Positions 36,109 through 44,721 of a stretch of DNA of 64,000 bases are shown here, piece after piece (the stretch's first letter is position 1; each line of letters opens with the position of its first letter). Source of the stretch: Candidatus Heimdallarchaeota archaeon (lineage in GTDB: Archaea; Asgardarchaeota; Heimdallarchaeia; Heimdallarchaeales; Heimdallarchaeaceae); assembly GCA_019057815.1 (NCBI GenBank), contig JAHLWR010000003.1, forward strand, positions 164,553 through 228,552, in the 5' to 3' direction. The notes under the pieces were generated by a model, which saw only the letters and a program-made list of their open reading frames with translations, was not told the DNA's origin and did no database searches. The position numbers were made by a program, and so were the translations under genes.

Positions 36109-36804
36109 TCAAATTCCCCTATCCAATCGATTAATAAGAGATTCAGGGAGTTTTAATTTTTTCATGTGTTCTTGTAAAGGAGAATAATCATAATCTAAAT
36201 GAATTAAGGTAGCTTTTGAAGAAGATAAATCAACAATTGCATAATCTGCTCCTGGTACTCCCTGCCGAGGTTGTCCTACTGACCCAGGGTTTACGAATGT
36301 TATTTTTTTAGTTTTAACTATAACTGGCATGTGAGTGTGACCAACCATAAGAAAATCGGTTTTAATTTTCTCATAAGCTTCTTCTAACATTGAGATATAG
36401 CTTTTCTTTGAGTAAGCTTGAAAATAGTCAAAAGTACTAAATGGTGATCCATGAACCAAATACATCTTTTTCTTGTTTTTTTCTAATACTCTCTTTCTTG
36501 GAAGTGATGTTAACCAATCGTAATTCTTCTTGGTGAGATTTTTTTGTGTAAAAACAATCATTTCCCAAGCAGTAGGATTAAAACAGAATTGAGGTTCAGA
36601 TTGAATAACTCCTGCATCGTGATTTCCTAATAGAATTAGGGAGCAGTTCTCTTTTACAAGGTCTATACATTCATTTGGGTAAGGATAATATCCGACAACA
36701 TCACCTAAACATATTATTTCGTCAATGTTTTTTCGTTTTTGTATATCTTGTAAAACAGCTTCCAAAGCATAAATATTGGAATGAATGTCTGAAATTACTG
36801 CCAT
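36109..36804 (-). CDS. calcineurin-like metallophosphoesterase
   Basis: A 231-residue phosphoesterase of the YfcE/MPP class. Metal ligands are in ISDIHSN, CLGDVVGY, LLGNHDAG, LVHGSP and VGHTHMP, followed by FVNPGSVGQPR, typical of the family. Characterised relatives cleave phosphodiesters such as cyclic nucleotides; the substrate here is unknown. ATG 36804 gives MAVISDIHSN; TTG 36819 is upstream in frame. It is divergent from pyrD. Confidence 0.88.
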   Translation of the reverse strand: MAVISDIHSNIYALEAVLQDIQKRKNIDEIICLGDVVGYYPYPNECIDLVKENCSLILLGNHDAGVIQSEPQFCFNPTAWEMIVFTQKNLTKKNYDWLTSLPRKRVLEKNKKKMYLVHGSPFSTFDYFQAYSKKSYISMLEEAYEKIKTDFLMVGHTHMPVIVKTKKITFVNPGSVGQPRQGVPGADYAIVDLSSSKATLIHLDYDYSPLQEHMKKLKLPESLINRLDRGI

Positions 36805-36958
36805 TTTACCTTTACCCAAGAAAGTTCACCCTTTTTGATAGTCCCCTTTTATACCGTTGTGAGGAGTTTATTTAATTCTTTATCAAAGTTGTTATGCGAT
36901 ATTTTTGTGATAATTGGTTTTTAGTAAAGCTTTTCAACTTTCAAGTTTATGTTAGTAC

Positions 36959-37879
36959 ATGAGTTTAGGGACTATTGTAGGAAATATCAAATTACGAAAC
37001 CCTCTTATTCTTGCTTCTGGTGTGTTGGGATCTTCTTATTCTGTGCTTCAGAGAATTTATGAAGCGGGAATTGGTGCTGTTGTTACTAAAAGTGTAGGTC
37101 CTGTTAGTAGGGAAGGAAATCCTAATCCCAGTGTTTTCGCTTTGAAAGACATAAATGGAGCAATAAATTCTATTGGTTTAGCTAACCCTGGATATAAACA
37201 TTTCAGAGAAGAGATCAAAATTCTACTAGAAAATAACGTTAAAACCATAGTCTCGATATTTGGAGGAGATGTAGAAGAATTTAGTGAAGTATTAGTAGGT
37301 TTGAGTGATTTACCGATAACAGCTTTTGAATTAAATTTAAGTTGTCCAAATACAGAAAAAGAAGGGATGGTATTAGGAACAGATCCTCAAATTGTAAGAA
37401 GGATTGTCGAAAACTTGAGAAAGAAGACGAAATCTCCTATATGGGTCAAGTTAACACCTAATGTAACTGACATTCTAGAAATAGCAGATGCAGCTATTAA
37501 GGGAGGTTGCGACGCTCTGGTAGCCATAAATACTCTTAAAGCAATGGTAATCGATATATACAGTAGATACCCAATCCTCGGATTTAAGAGAGGGGGACTT
37601 TCAGGAGCTCCCATAAAACCTGTTGGGATAAGAAATATATTTGATTTATATGAACAATTTGGTGATAAAATCCCTTTGGTTGGCGTAGGGGGAATAGCTA
37701 AATGGGAAGACGTTTTTGAGTACATTTTAGCTGGAGCTTCTGCTGTTCAGATTGGAACAGCTTTAGGAGTTGCACATCCTGAAAATAAAATAAGACATAT
37801 TAAAAATAACATTCAGAAATTTATGAAAAATGAAGGTATAGAGAATATAGCTAATATAATAGGGGGTGCTCACAGATGA
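36959..37879 (+). CDS. pyrD: dihydroorotate dehydrogenase, class 1B catalytic subunit
   Basis: Oxidises dihydroorotate to orotate (fourth step of UMP synthesis) with FMN. The TIM barrel shows LASGVLGSS, NSIGLANPG, ELNLSCPNTEKEG with catalytic Cys (the class 1B residue), WVKLTPNVTD, GGLSGAPIKP and VGVGGIAKWED (phosphate site). It overlaps pyrK by ATGA (4 bp), the partner subunit that makes it class 1B and NAD-linked. First gene of the pyr operon; TATA-like TTTTTAGTA lies about 35 nt upstream. Confidence 0.95.
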   Translation: MSLGTIVGNIKLRNPLILASGVLGSSYSVLQRIYEAGIGAVVTKSVGPVSREGNPNPSVFALKDINGAINSIGLANPGYKHFREEIKILLENNVKTIVSIFGGDVEEFSEVLVGLSDLPITAFELNLSCPNTEKEGMVLGTDPQIVRRIVENLRKKTKSPIWVKLTPNVTDILEIADAAIKGGCDALVAINTLKAMVIDIYSRYPILGFKRGGLSGAPIKPVGIRNIFDLYEQFGDKIPLVGVGGIAKWEDVFEYILAGASAVQIGTALGVAHPENKIRHIKNNIQKFMKNEGIENIANIIGGAHR

Positions 37880-38730
37880 GTAGAAAAATTACATCTTTCG
37901 ACTCTCAACCAATTATGGGAAAAATTATCAGGATTGAGGATGAGTGTGAGGACACAAAAAATTTCTTCGTAGAAATGCCTGAAAAAATAGAAGGAGTTAA
38001 AGCAGGACAATTTGTAATGCTTTGGATACCAGTTGTAGATGAATATCCTATCGGTGTTGCAGGTTTTAAAGATGAAATCTTAGAATTGGGGATAGCAAAA
38101 ATGGGTGTAGGAACTGAAGCTTTATTCAACAAACAAATAGGTGAAAGAGTAGGAATAAGAGGTTTTTATGGCAAACCTTTCAAACCTTTAGAAAATGTCA
38201 ATCACTTACTTTTAGGTGGAGGATTCGGAATGACACCTTTAAAACTACTGATAAACACTCTTAAATCCAGAAATAGGGGTGACAAAATTCATGTTTTTGA
38301 AGGAGCTAGAACAAAAAATAAGCTAATGTATTTAGATTTCTTGCAAAACCTTCATGATAAAGGAGAAATAAAGTTTCATGTTTGCACAGATGATGGTTCT
38401 TGGGGATACAAAGGTTTCCCCACAGTTGCATTAGAAGAAGTTTTACAAGAAGATTCTCAACAATCTGTTATATATGTCGCAGGTCCTGAAAGAATGATGA
38501 AAGTTGTTTTTGAAATAGGCAAGAAGTATCAAAACGTTAAAGATATGCAAATGAGCTTAGCTGATCGTTATATGAGATGCGGTTTTGGTTTATGCTCAGC
38601 TTGTACAGTTGATCCTACTGGTTGGAGAATATGTGTTGATGGACCTGTTTTCAACAAGGAACAATTAGAACAGATTACTGATTTTGGAGAATATATTAGA
38701 TTAGCTACTGGTGAAAAGAAGAGGATTTAA
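37876..38730 (+). CDS. pyrK: dihydroorotate dehydrogenase electron-transfer subunit
   Basis: Ferredoxin-reductase-like subunit carrying FAD and a [2Fe-2S] cluster, passing electrons from PyrD to NAD+. It has the FAD-binding barrel (GQFVMLWIP), NAD-binding GGGFGMTPLK, and the cluster cysteines in MRCGFGLCSACTVDPTGWRICVDGP. Length 284 is slightly above average. Coupled to pyrD by a 4-bp overlap; pyrC starts directly after its stop. Confidence 0.93.
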   Translation: MSRKITSFDSQPIMGKIIRIEDECEDTKNFFVEMPEKIEGVKAGQFVMLWIPVVDEYPIGVAGFKDEILELGIAKMGVGTEALFNKQIGERVGIRGFYGKPFKPLENVNHLLLGGGFGMTPLKLLINTLKSRNRGDKIHVFEGARTKNKLMYLDFLQNLHDKGEIKFHVCTDDGSWGYKGFPTVALEEVLQEDSQQSVIYVAGPERMMKVVFEIGKKYQNVKDMQMSLADRYMRCGFGLCSACTVDPTGWRICVDGPVFNKEQLEQITDFGEYIRLATGEKKRI

Positions 38731-39954
38731 ATGGTAATTCTTGAAAATATACGTTTCTGGGATATCACTAAAAAAGAGTTCATAAGAAAGGATGTAGAGA
38801 TAGAAGCTGATATTTCTAAATTTAAGGATTTGAATAAGCATATCGATTGCCAAAATTTCTATGGAATCCCTGCAGGAATAGACATTCATGTTCACTTTAG
38901 ACAACCAGGGTATGAACATAAAGAAGATATTGAATCTGGTTGTAAAGCTGCTCTACATGGCGGAATATTGGCAGTACTTGATATGCCAAACACTAATCCT
39001 ATCACTGATTCTGTTGAAACTATACTTCAAAAGAAAAAACTTGCATCTAAACAGAATCATGTAAAGGTGTTAGTTGCTGCAGCTTTAACTGGTAAGAATT
39101 TGTCACAAATAAAAGTGTTAGATGAAAATTGTGACGCTTACAAAGTTTTTATGGCTGAATCCTTTGGAAATCTCTCCATATCTTCAGAAGATATTAAAAG
39201 TGCATTAAACAAGCTTGAAAATTATGCATCAATTAAGCCAATAATTTTTCATGCTGAAGATCCAGAAATTTTGGAGCAACACAAGAATCGTGACAACCAT
39301 TATAGACAACGACCCCCAGAAGCTGAAGCATCAGGAGTACAAAAAGTTCTTCAATGGGCAAAAGATTATCCTAAACTTAAATTCCACATAACTCATCTAA
39401 GTAGTCATTTGTCGCTAAAAATCCTTGAAATCTCCAATATAACCAACCTAACTACAGATACTTGTCCAAGATATCTCATGTTGAACAAAACATCTGAAAT
39501 GCTTGAGTGTTTCAAAAAAGTCAATCCCCCTTTAAGGGATTCTCTAGACAGCGCTATATTGCTTGAAGCTCTAGCAAAAGGACAGATTGAGATGTTAAGT
39601 TCTGACCATTCTCCACATACTATTCAAGAAAAAACTGACCCTCAAATGTGTCCAAGTGGGATGCCTGGAGTACAAGAACTTGTTCTAACTGCATTACATC
39701 TGGTTGATATTAACGAGATAGATTGGGAGAGGTTAATAGAGGCGTTGAATTTGTTTCCCTCACGTTTATTCAATCTTGAAGATAACGAATGGTTTAATGA
39801 TAGTTTCATCATTGTCGATCCTGAGAAGTTCACAACCATTTCAAAAGAATGGGTTAAATCAAAGTCAGGTTGGTCTCCGTTCGAAGGAAAAACGCTAAAG
39901 GGTAGGATAAATTATATCATAAAAAATGGAGAACTAGTAGCTAGAAATCTTTGA
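38731..39954 (+). CDS. pyrC: dihydroorotase
   Basis: Cyclises carbamoyl-aspartate to dihydroorotate. A type I amidohydrolase with DIHVHFRQPGYEHKED (metal His and substrate Arg), LDMPNTNP, HAEDPE (His), FHITHLSS (His) and SSDHSPHT (Asp). The usual carboxylated Lys position is in AYKVFMAES. ATG immediately follows the pyrK stop codon, so translation is coupled. Length 407 is normal. Confidence 0.93.
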   Translation: MVILENIRFWDITKKEFIRKDVEIEADISKFKDLNKHIDCQNFYGIPAGIDIHVHFRQPGYEHKEDIESGCKAALHGGILAVLDMPNTNPITDSVETILQKKKLASKQNHVKVLVAAALTGKNLSQIKVLDENCDAYKVFMAESFGNLSISSEDIKSALNKLENYASIKPIIFHAEDPEILEQHKNRDNHYRQRPPEAEASGVQKVLQWAKDYPKLKFHITHLSSHLSLKILEISNITNLTTDTCPRYLMLNKTSEMLECFKKVNPPLRDSLDSAILLEALAKGQIEMLSSDHSPHTIQEKTDPQMCPSGMPGVQELVLTALHLVDINEIDWERLIEALNLFPSRLFNLEDNEWFNDSFIIVDPEKFTTISKEWVKSKSGWSPFEGKTLKGRINYIIKNGELVARNL

Positions 39955-39997
39955 CAGTGAACAAATGATATTTTAAATACTTGTTCAAATATAGTTT

Positions 39998-40792
39998 GTG
40001 AGTTTATTGAATAGGAGATTTGTTACTAATTTAACCAAAATAATTGAGGAGAAAAACAGTTTATTATGTGTTGGGTTAGACCCTGCAATTCCCCATCAGC
40101 GACCTAAAAATGTTATTTCTACTGAAAATCGAGTTAGTTTTATGGAAAAAATAATCGAAGATGTAGCTCCTTATACCAGCGTTATAAAGATGAATAGACA
40201 GTATTTGATTGGTTTAACTATCGACCAGATTTCAAATTTGAACAAGAAAATTCACGAAAATAATATGTTATCTATTGTTGATCATAAACTAGGAGATATA
40301 GGTTCTTCTAATGATTCAGCTATATATTGGTTTAAAGAAGAGAATTTTGATGCTTTTACCTTTTCACCTTTTGCTGGAAACATAAAAGAAGCAACAGATA
40401 TGGCTCATAAACAAGGGCTTGGTATCATTGTCCTTACACTTATGTCTAATCCTCAAGCTATAATCCAGAAGCAAGCTTTAGTTGAAAAGACTCCTTTATT
40501 TCTTCACATTGCTGAAAAATGTAGAGATTCAAGAGCTGACGGTATTGTTATCGGCGCTACTGGTCACGTAGAAGAGGATGATATTAACAAAATACGTGAT
40601 AGAGTAGGCTTCGAGATATTTGCTCTTGTTCCTGGTGTAGGAGCTCAAGGCGGTAATGCTAAAACAGTATTGAGTTATTTCAATTCAAAAACACTTGTTA
40701 ATGTTGGTAGGATGTTAATATATTCTGATAATCCAAGTAAGAAAGCTAAAGAATTTAGAGACATACTAAATAGTCAAAAATCGGAGTGTTAG
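39998..40792 (+). CDS. pyrF: orotidine 5'-phosphate decarboxylase (long, type 2-like)
   Basis: Last step of UMP synthesis. LLCVGLDPAIPH, then the catalytic DHKLGDIGSS (D-x-K-x-x-D), FSPFAG, and VPGVGAQGGN (phosphate gripper). The length of 264 and motif spacing fit the type 2 (TIGR02127-like) branch, common in bacteria, rather than the short archaeal enzyme. GTG start; TTTAAATAC at about 39972-39980 gives it a promoter of its own despite the operon position. Confidence 0.92.
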   Translation: MSLLNRRFVTNLTKIIEEKNSLLCVGLDPAIPHQRPKNVISTENRVSFMEKIIEDVAPYTSVIKMNRQYLIGLTIDQISNLNKKIHENNMLSIVDHKLGDIGSSNDSAIYWFKEENFDAFTFSPFAGNIKEATDMAHKQGLGIIVLTLMSNPQAIIQKQALVEKTPLFLHIAEKCRDSRADGIVIGATGHVEEDDINKIRDRVGFEIFALVPGVGAQGGNAKTVLSYFNSKTLVNVGRMLIYSDNPSKKAKEFRDILNSQKSEC

Positions 40793-40802
40793 ATAAAATT
40801 GG

Positions 40803-41411
40803 TTATTTAGATACCCAGTTAGTCTTTATTATTTCTTTATCTTCTTCACTGATCCAGTCATTATCTTCTTTTAGACATTCTTCAAAAATATCTTCGATTT
40901 TTCCAAACGAGACTAGATTGGTTTCGGATTTTTCCAAATCTTCAATGCTCCCTTGGCTTCTATCAATAAGTACAATCAAATTCTTAACAATATAATTTTC
41001 TTGTCTAAGAGCTTTGATTGCTGGGATTTTACTACCTCCCGTTGTGATAAGGTCATCAATTAAGACTACTTCCTTATTTTGCTGTAAAATTCCTTCAACA
41101 AGTTTTTTTAGCCCATGTTGTTTAGATTGTGGACGAACAATTAGCGAAGGTTTGTTTAATACAAACCCTAGAACAGCTGAAAAAGGTACACCAGCTACTG
41201 CAACTCCAGCTACTGCATCAAAGCTATCTATTTTGTTCAACAGAAATTGATAACATTCGATTGTATATCGGAAAACTGAAGGATAAGAAGAAATTAAGCG
41301 CAAATCGACATAGAACCATGATCTCTTCCCAGATTTAAGTTCAAAATCTCCAAACTTAATTATTTTATTTACAACTAATAATTTTGTTAATTCAGAAATA
41401 TCTACATTCAT
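40803..41411 (-). CDS. pyrE: orotate phosphoribosyltransferase
   Basis: Adds ribose-5-phosphate from PRPP to orotate. The PRPP loop is VVLIDDLITTGGS; the substrate-side segment KSGKRSWFYVDLR and AGVAVAGVPFS are typical. The length of about 202 is standard. It lies on the opposite strand, ending 10 bp from pyrF, so it completes the pathway (pyrC, pyrDK, pyrE, pyrF) but is regulated separately. An acidic C-terminal tail is a little longer than usual. ATG 41411, or TTG 41414. Confidence 0.93.
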   Translation of the reverse strand: MNVDISELTKLLVVNKIIKFGDFELKSGKRSWFYVDLRLISSYPSVFRYTIECYQFLLNKIDSFDAVAGVAVAGVPFSAVLGFVLNKPSLIVRPQSKQHGLKKLVEGILQQNKEVVLIDDLITTGGSKIPAIKALRQENYIVKNLIVLIDRSQGSIEDLEKSETNLVSFGKIEDIFEECLKEDNDWISEEDKEIIKTNWVSK

Positions 41412-41456
41412 CAATTAAAAAATAGGTGATAGTTTAAAAATTTCGCTAAGTTTGAT

Positions 41457-42038
41457 TTATGTTCCCACAAAAACTATTTCATCATTTTTTCTAATTAAAT
41501 TCCCTTTAAGCAAGTTCTCATCTTTCAACTCTGCTCGACATATGGGACATGAAGATCTCTGTTTAAGCCATAAATGGAAATGATTAGAATGTCCTGCATA
41601 GTTACAATTAGGGCATAAATCTACTTCTACTTGTTTTTCGTCATCAATGTTAAACTCTTGTAAACAGATGATGCACTTATCTCCTGAGATTGTTTTTTCT
41701 ATATGTTGAACCCAATCCTCTAAGTCCTTGGCTTGATCACTGTTTTCTTCTACTTCAACTTTTTTTTGCAGTTTCTGTAAAATATTCTGGATTTTTTGTT
41801 TATTGACAAAAGAAGGTAACCAATTAACTGAATTAATATTTTTGTCAAACTTAGAAATAATTTCTGCTACTTTTTCCTTAATCTTGGGAGCAGACTCTGC
41901 ATAACTTGATTTTATCATTGAGATAATTGATGTTGCTCCATGTTTAAGTGGTTTATAAATCGGTGTTTCACCACCACAATATGGGCAAAATTTACTCTCA
42001 CTAGGTATTTCTCTCTCACAAAAACGGCACTGTGAAAT
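41457..42038 (-). CDS. zinc-ribbon plus RING-like protein, probable ATT start
   Basis: About 193 residues if it begins at ATT 42038, which has GGTGA 5 nt upstream and comes 14 nt after the preceding stop. The first AUG-type start (41918) would lose an obvious zinc ribbon, C4/C7/C18/C21. A helical linker follows. The C-terminus is a RING-like site: C122-x2-C125, C142-x2-C145, H150, H153/H155, C164-x2-C167, with FHLWLKQRSSCPICR as in RING finger E3 ligases. Asgard archaea can carry ubiquitin-type systems with small RING proteins, so an E3-like role is possible but unproved; no ubiquitin or E2 gene is visible here. Confidence 0.6.
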   Translation of the reverse strand: MSQCRFCEREIPSESKFCPYCGGETPIYKPLKHGATSIISMIKSSYAESAPKIKEKVAEIISKFDKNINSVNWLPSFVNKQKIQNILQKLQKKVEVEENSDQAKDLEDWVQHIEKTISGDKCIICLQEFNIDDEKQVEVDLCPNCNYAGHSNHFHLWLKQRSSCPICRAELKDENLLKGNLIRKNDEIVFVGT

Positions 42039-42052
42039 TTATATCACCTATA

Positions 42053-42910
42053 CTACTTTATTTCTTTCTTAGTTTGACATTGGGGGCAGAAAAACCAACT
42101 ACCTCCTGTTGGGGGGTAATATCGATGCATTCCTAAACCACAAGTTTCACATACTTCAGCAAGATCCTCGAATTCAAGAGCAATCTGTAGGAAGTCATGG
42201 GTTTCAAAATAGTATTTAGCGAATTTTACAGTTTCAAGCATCATATCAGTTTCTTCAAGATCGATAATAGTACCATGGACTTTGTGAGTACCAATATAAT
42301 CAAAAGCTTGATTTGGTTTTAACCTACCATCTGCTAGTGGATTGCTTGTGATATAGATATTTTCTGTTGAGTTGACAATCATCTCAAGCATACTTCGATT
42401 CTGCAGTCCTATACCTAGCATATTGAAGGGAAACATGTAAACATGTATTTCAGGAATTGATGTAATATAAATAGAGACTGTACCTATAGGTTCTATGGTA
42501 TAAATGCCTATGTTATCTGTGTATTTTGAGATATTTGAAGAATATTTCTCTAATAAACTTATATCTTTTTGATCAGTTATCGAGAAATCTAAGAAAATTA
42601 CTTTAGGTTTGAATTTAAGGCCTTCTAACAATTCAACAAGATAGTCGAGTTTATCGTATTTTAGGATTAACATTTTAACAATTTTAGGATATTCTTTGTG
42701 GAAAATATTGAGTACCTCAACAAATTCCTCGTTATAAAGATAAAATACTACTCCTTCTGATCCTGCTGTTATAGATCTTTTAAGGATTTGAAATAAAGCG
42801 TCACGGTTTTTAACCGGGTGTTCTTCAGGAATTCTATTGTAATCAGAGTACTTGATTGACCCGACAATTATCTTTGGGGTTTGTTTTCTTAACGTATCAA
42901 AATTACTCAT
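42053..42910 (-). CDS. unknown protein with C-terminal zinc ribbon
   Basis: A 285-residue protein. The main part alternates strands and helices (KIIVGSIKYSDY, GVVFYLYNEE, KVIFLDFSI, HVYMFPFNMLG, YITSNPLADGR) and may be a TIM-barrel-like or Rossmann-like fold. The last 35 residues hold a zinc ribbon, CETCG and CPQC. No family recognised. The next gene on the strand, the zinc-ribbon/RING-like protein, begins within 14 nt of the stop, so the two are almost certainly co-translated. Confidence 0.6.
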   Translation of the reverse strand: MSNFDTLRKQTPKIIVGSIKYSDYNRIPEEHPVKNRDALFQILKRSITAGSEGVVFYLYNEEFVEVLNIFHKEYPKIVKMLILKYDKLDYLVELLEGLKFKPKVIFLDFSITDQKDISLLEKYSSNISKYTDNIGIYTIEPIGTVSIYITSIPEIHVYMFPFNMLGIGLQNRSMLEMIVNSTENIYITSNPLADGRLKPNQAFDYIGTHKVHGTIIDLEETDMMLETVKFAKYYFETHDFLQIALEFEDLAEVCETCGLGMHRYYPPTGGSWFFCPQCQTKKEIK

Positions 42911-42995
42911 CTATCTCAAAACAAAATATACTAACTGGTTATTAAATCTTATCGGAAAAAAGAGTGAAGAGAGCTAAATATTTTTTGAATTAAAA

Positions 42996-44087
42996 TTAGT
43001 AATCTTTCTCGTTCTCTTCCGTATTAATATCTATTACAGAATTTTCATAAAACAACTCATTTTCGTCTACAATTTTCAATATACCAGGAAGTTGTTTTGT
43101 TTTTTCTAAGGTTTTTTCTTTATTTAAAATAGTACAATTCTCAAATATAGTTCTATATTTATCGATGTAAAATTCTGTTAGTTTATTTTTATCAAGTCTT
43201 ACTAGAATATTTTCCTTATCTTCAATTTCACATTTTAGAAAAAAGTTTGAATATCTAGATGCTTCATCTTCCCATAATTCTCCATAACCATTTTTATTTA
43301 CACATTTAGTAAGATATTTATCTATCTTTAAATCTGCAAATTCTAAGAGCATACATACACCATCACAGTTATATCTAAACATACATCTGTGTATCTCTTC
43401 AATTTCCTTTTGCATTATACTCTCTTCAGTTTCTTCTTGTATTCTTCTCTCAATATCTTCTTGTATTCTTCTCTCAATATCTTCTTGTATTCTTCTCTCT
43501 TCAATATCTTTCATAGATTCTAGTTCTGACCAATCTATTTCTATAATTTCTGCAGGTAAAGAAGAAACAACATTAACTATTTCATCCTTTTTTAGTTTAT
43601 TACATAAGTTAATAATAAGAGAATAGTCTTGTTTTATAGTTTTGATCATCAATTCCTTATTTGGAAAATAAATAGAACCACCTTTTTTTTCAAGAAATAT
43701 GGACATACTTTCAACAAAATCGTCAGACACAAAGAATTCACCTTTGTCTGAAATAAAGGCAAAATCCTTTTCTGACAATTCTATTAAAGAGTAATATCCA
43801 AGTTTGATCTTTCCACAAATACCTGTACACCTTCTCTTATAATCACAGAAGAGAATATCCCATATTATATCAAATTCTACAGGTTTATCATCAATAAAAA
43901 TTTGTTTAGAAGAAATGTTTACTAAATTCAATAAAAGTCTCTCTAATCTTCTTGTTGGTTTATCAAAAGATAATTCATAACTGTCTAAAGAAGTATCAAT
44001 AGTATAACCCCAACTTCGTAGGAGTCTAACAGCTTGTTTTACACCTTGATAACCTTTAGAGGGATCAAATTTCAACAGAATTTTCAT
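42996..44087 (-). CDS. unknown cysteine-containing protein with Glu/Arg repeat
   Basis: A 363-residue protein with no recognised family. The N-terminal third has a KRRCTGICGK segment, and a later HRCMFRYNCDGVC could coordinate metal with it. Between them is an octapeptide repeat (ERRIQEDI) making a charged helix, about residues 195-220. The end is acidic. It lies 85 bp upstream of the zinc-ribbon gene on the same strand, possibly one transcription unit with it. Confidence 0.5.
   Translation of the reverse strand: MKILLKFDPSKGYQGVKQAVRLLRSWGYTIDTSLDSYELSFDKPTRRLERLLLNLVNISSKQIFIDDKPVEFDIIWDILFCDYKRRCTGICGKIKLGYYSLIELSEKDFAFISDKGEFFVSDDFVESMSIFLEKKGGSIYFPNKELMIKTIKQDYSLIINLCNKLKKDEIVNVVSSLPAEIIEIDWSELESMKDIEERRIQEDIERRIQEDIERRIQEETEESIMQKEIEEIHRCMFRYNCDGVCMLLEFADLKIDKYLTKCVNKNGYGELWEDEASRYSNFFLKCEIEDKENILVRLDKNKLTEFYIDKYRTIFENCTILNKEKTLEKTKQLPGILKIVDENELFYENSVIDINTEENEKDY
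43432..43505 (-). repeat. 24-bp tandem repeat inside the 363-aa gene
   Basis: About three units of a 24-bp sequence, identical over the core, coding for ERRIQEDI. In frame, so copy number can change without breaking the gene. Confidence 0.85.
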
Positions 44088-44403
44088 AAATTTTCACTCA
44101 AATTTTACCTTGTTTTAGGATCTTGGTTATACCTGTACACATAAAGAATTAAAATACCCGAAGTTAAATAACTTTTCTAGTTTTTAACTCTTTCAGAAAT
44201 GAGCTAAATCCTATCGATGTACAATATACCTTTGAAAGGAATAATTCCTAAGTTAACAAATGTTTCATAGAAAAAAAGAAAAAAACAATATGATTTTAAA
44301 GAAAAATGCTCAAATTAAGAATTAGTGCAATATTAACTATTCTTGTTAAAAAAATGCTCTCTATATTAGAAGCTATGAATTCGCTAAAGAAGAAATTTAA
44401 ATT
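44088..44403. other. intergenic region, no gene seen
   Basis: About 315 bp, very AT-rich, between fixX (ending) and the 363-aa gene (starting, same strand). No coherent frame or RNA was found; it presumably carries the promoter of the downstream unit near 44100-44170. Confidence 0.55.
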
Positions 44404-44419
44404 GAGCTATTTTTAGCTC
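44404..44419 (-). terminator. hairpin overlapping the fixX stop codon
   Basis: Perfect 5-bp inverted repeat GAGCT/AGCTC with a 6-nt T-rich loop, containing the fixX stop and followed by AT-rich sequence. It may mark the end of the fix operon. Confidence 0.35.
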
Positions 44420-44721
44420 ATCTTATACTCTACTCCAAAACCACCTTTGGGGTAATGCCAGTCAACACTACCATGAGGGCACACAATACGGCAACTTCCA
44501 CATTCCAAACATGGAGCATAATCAAAAATTATTGGACTATCTACTTCTTCTCCTTCTGCGAATTTATAGCAGTTTGCAGGACAAGCATATACGCAATCAA
44601 ATGTCTTGCATTTTTTGCATATTTCAGGGTTTATGGTAATATGCTCGTAATTTTTATCTGTTGTCAATTTTGTCAAAGATAGTTTTTCATCAATAGTCAT
44701 TACTTTCTCTGTTTTGCTCAT
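44413..44721 (-). CDS. fixX: FixX ferredoxin-like protein
   Basis: About 102 residues, iron-sulphur partner of the FixC quinone oxidoreductase. Cysteines are in CKKCKTFDCVYACPANC and CLECGSCRIVCP, followed by the DWHYPKGGFGVEYK ending typical of FixX/ETF-QO. ATG 44721 overlaps the fixC stop as ATGA and has AGGAGG 12 nt upstream; ATG 44733 is too close to that site. Confidence 0.93.
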   Translation of the reverse strand: MSKTEKVMTIDEKLSLTKLTTDKNYEHITINPEICKKCKTFDCVYACPANCYKFAEGEEVDSPIIFDYAPCLECGSCRIVCPHGSVDWHYPKGGFGVEYKMS

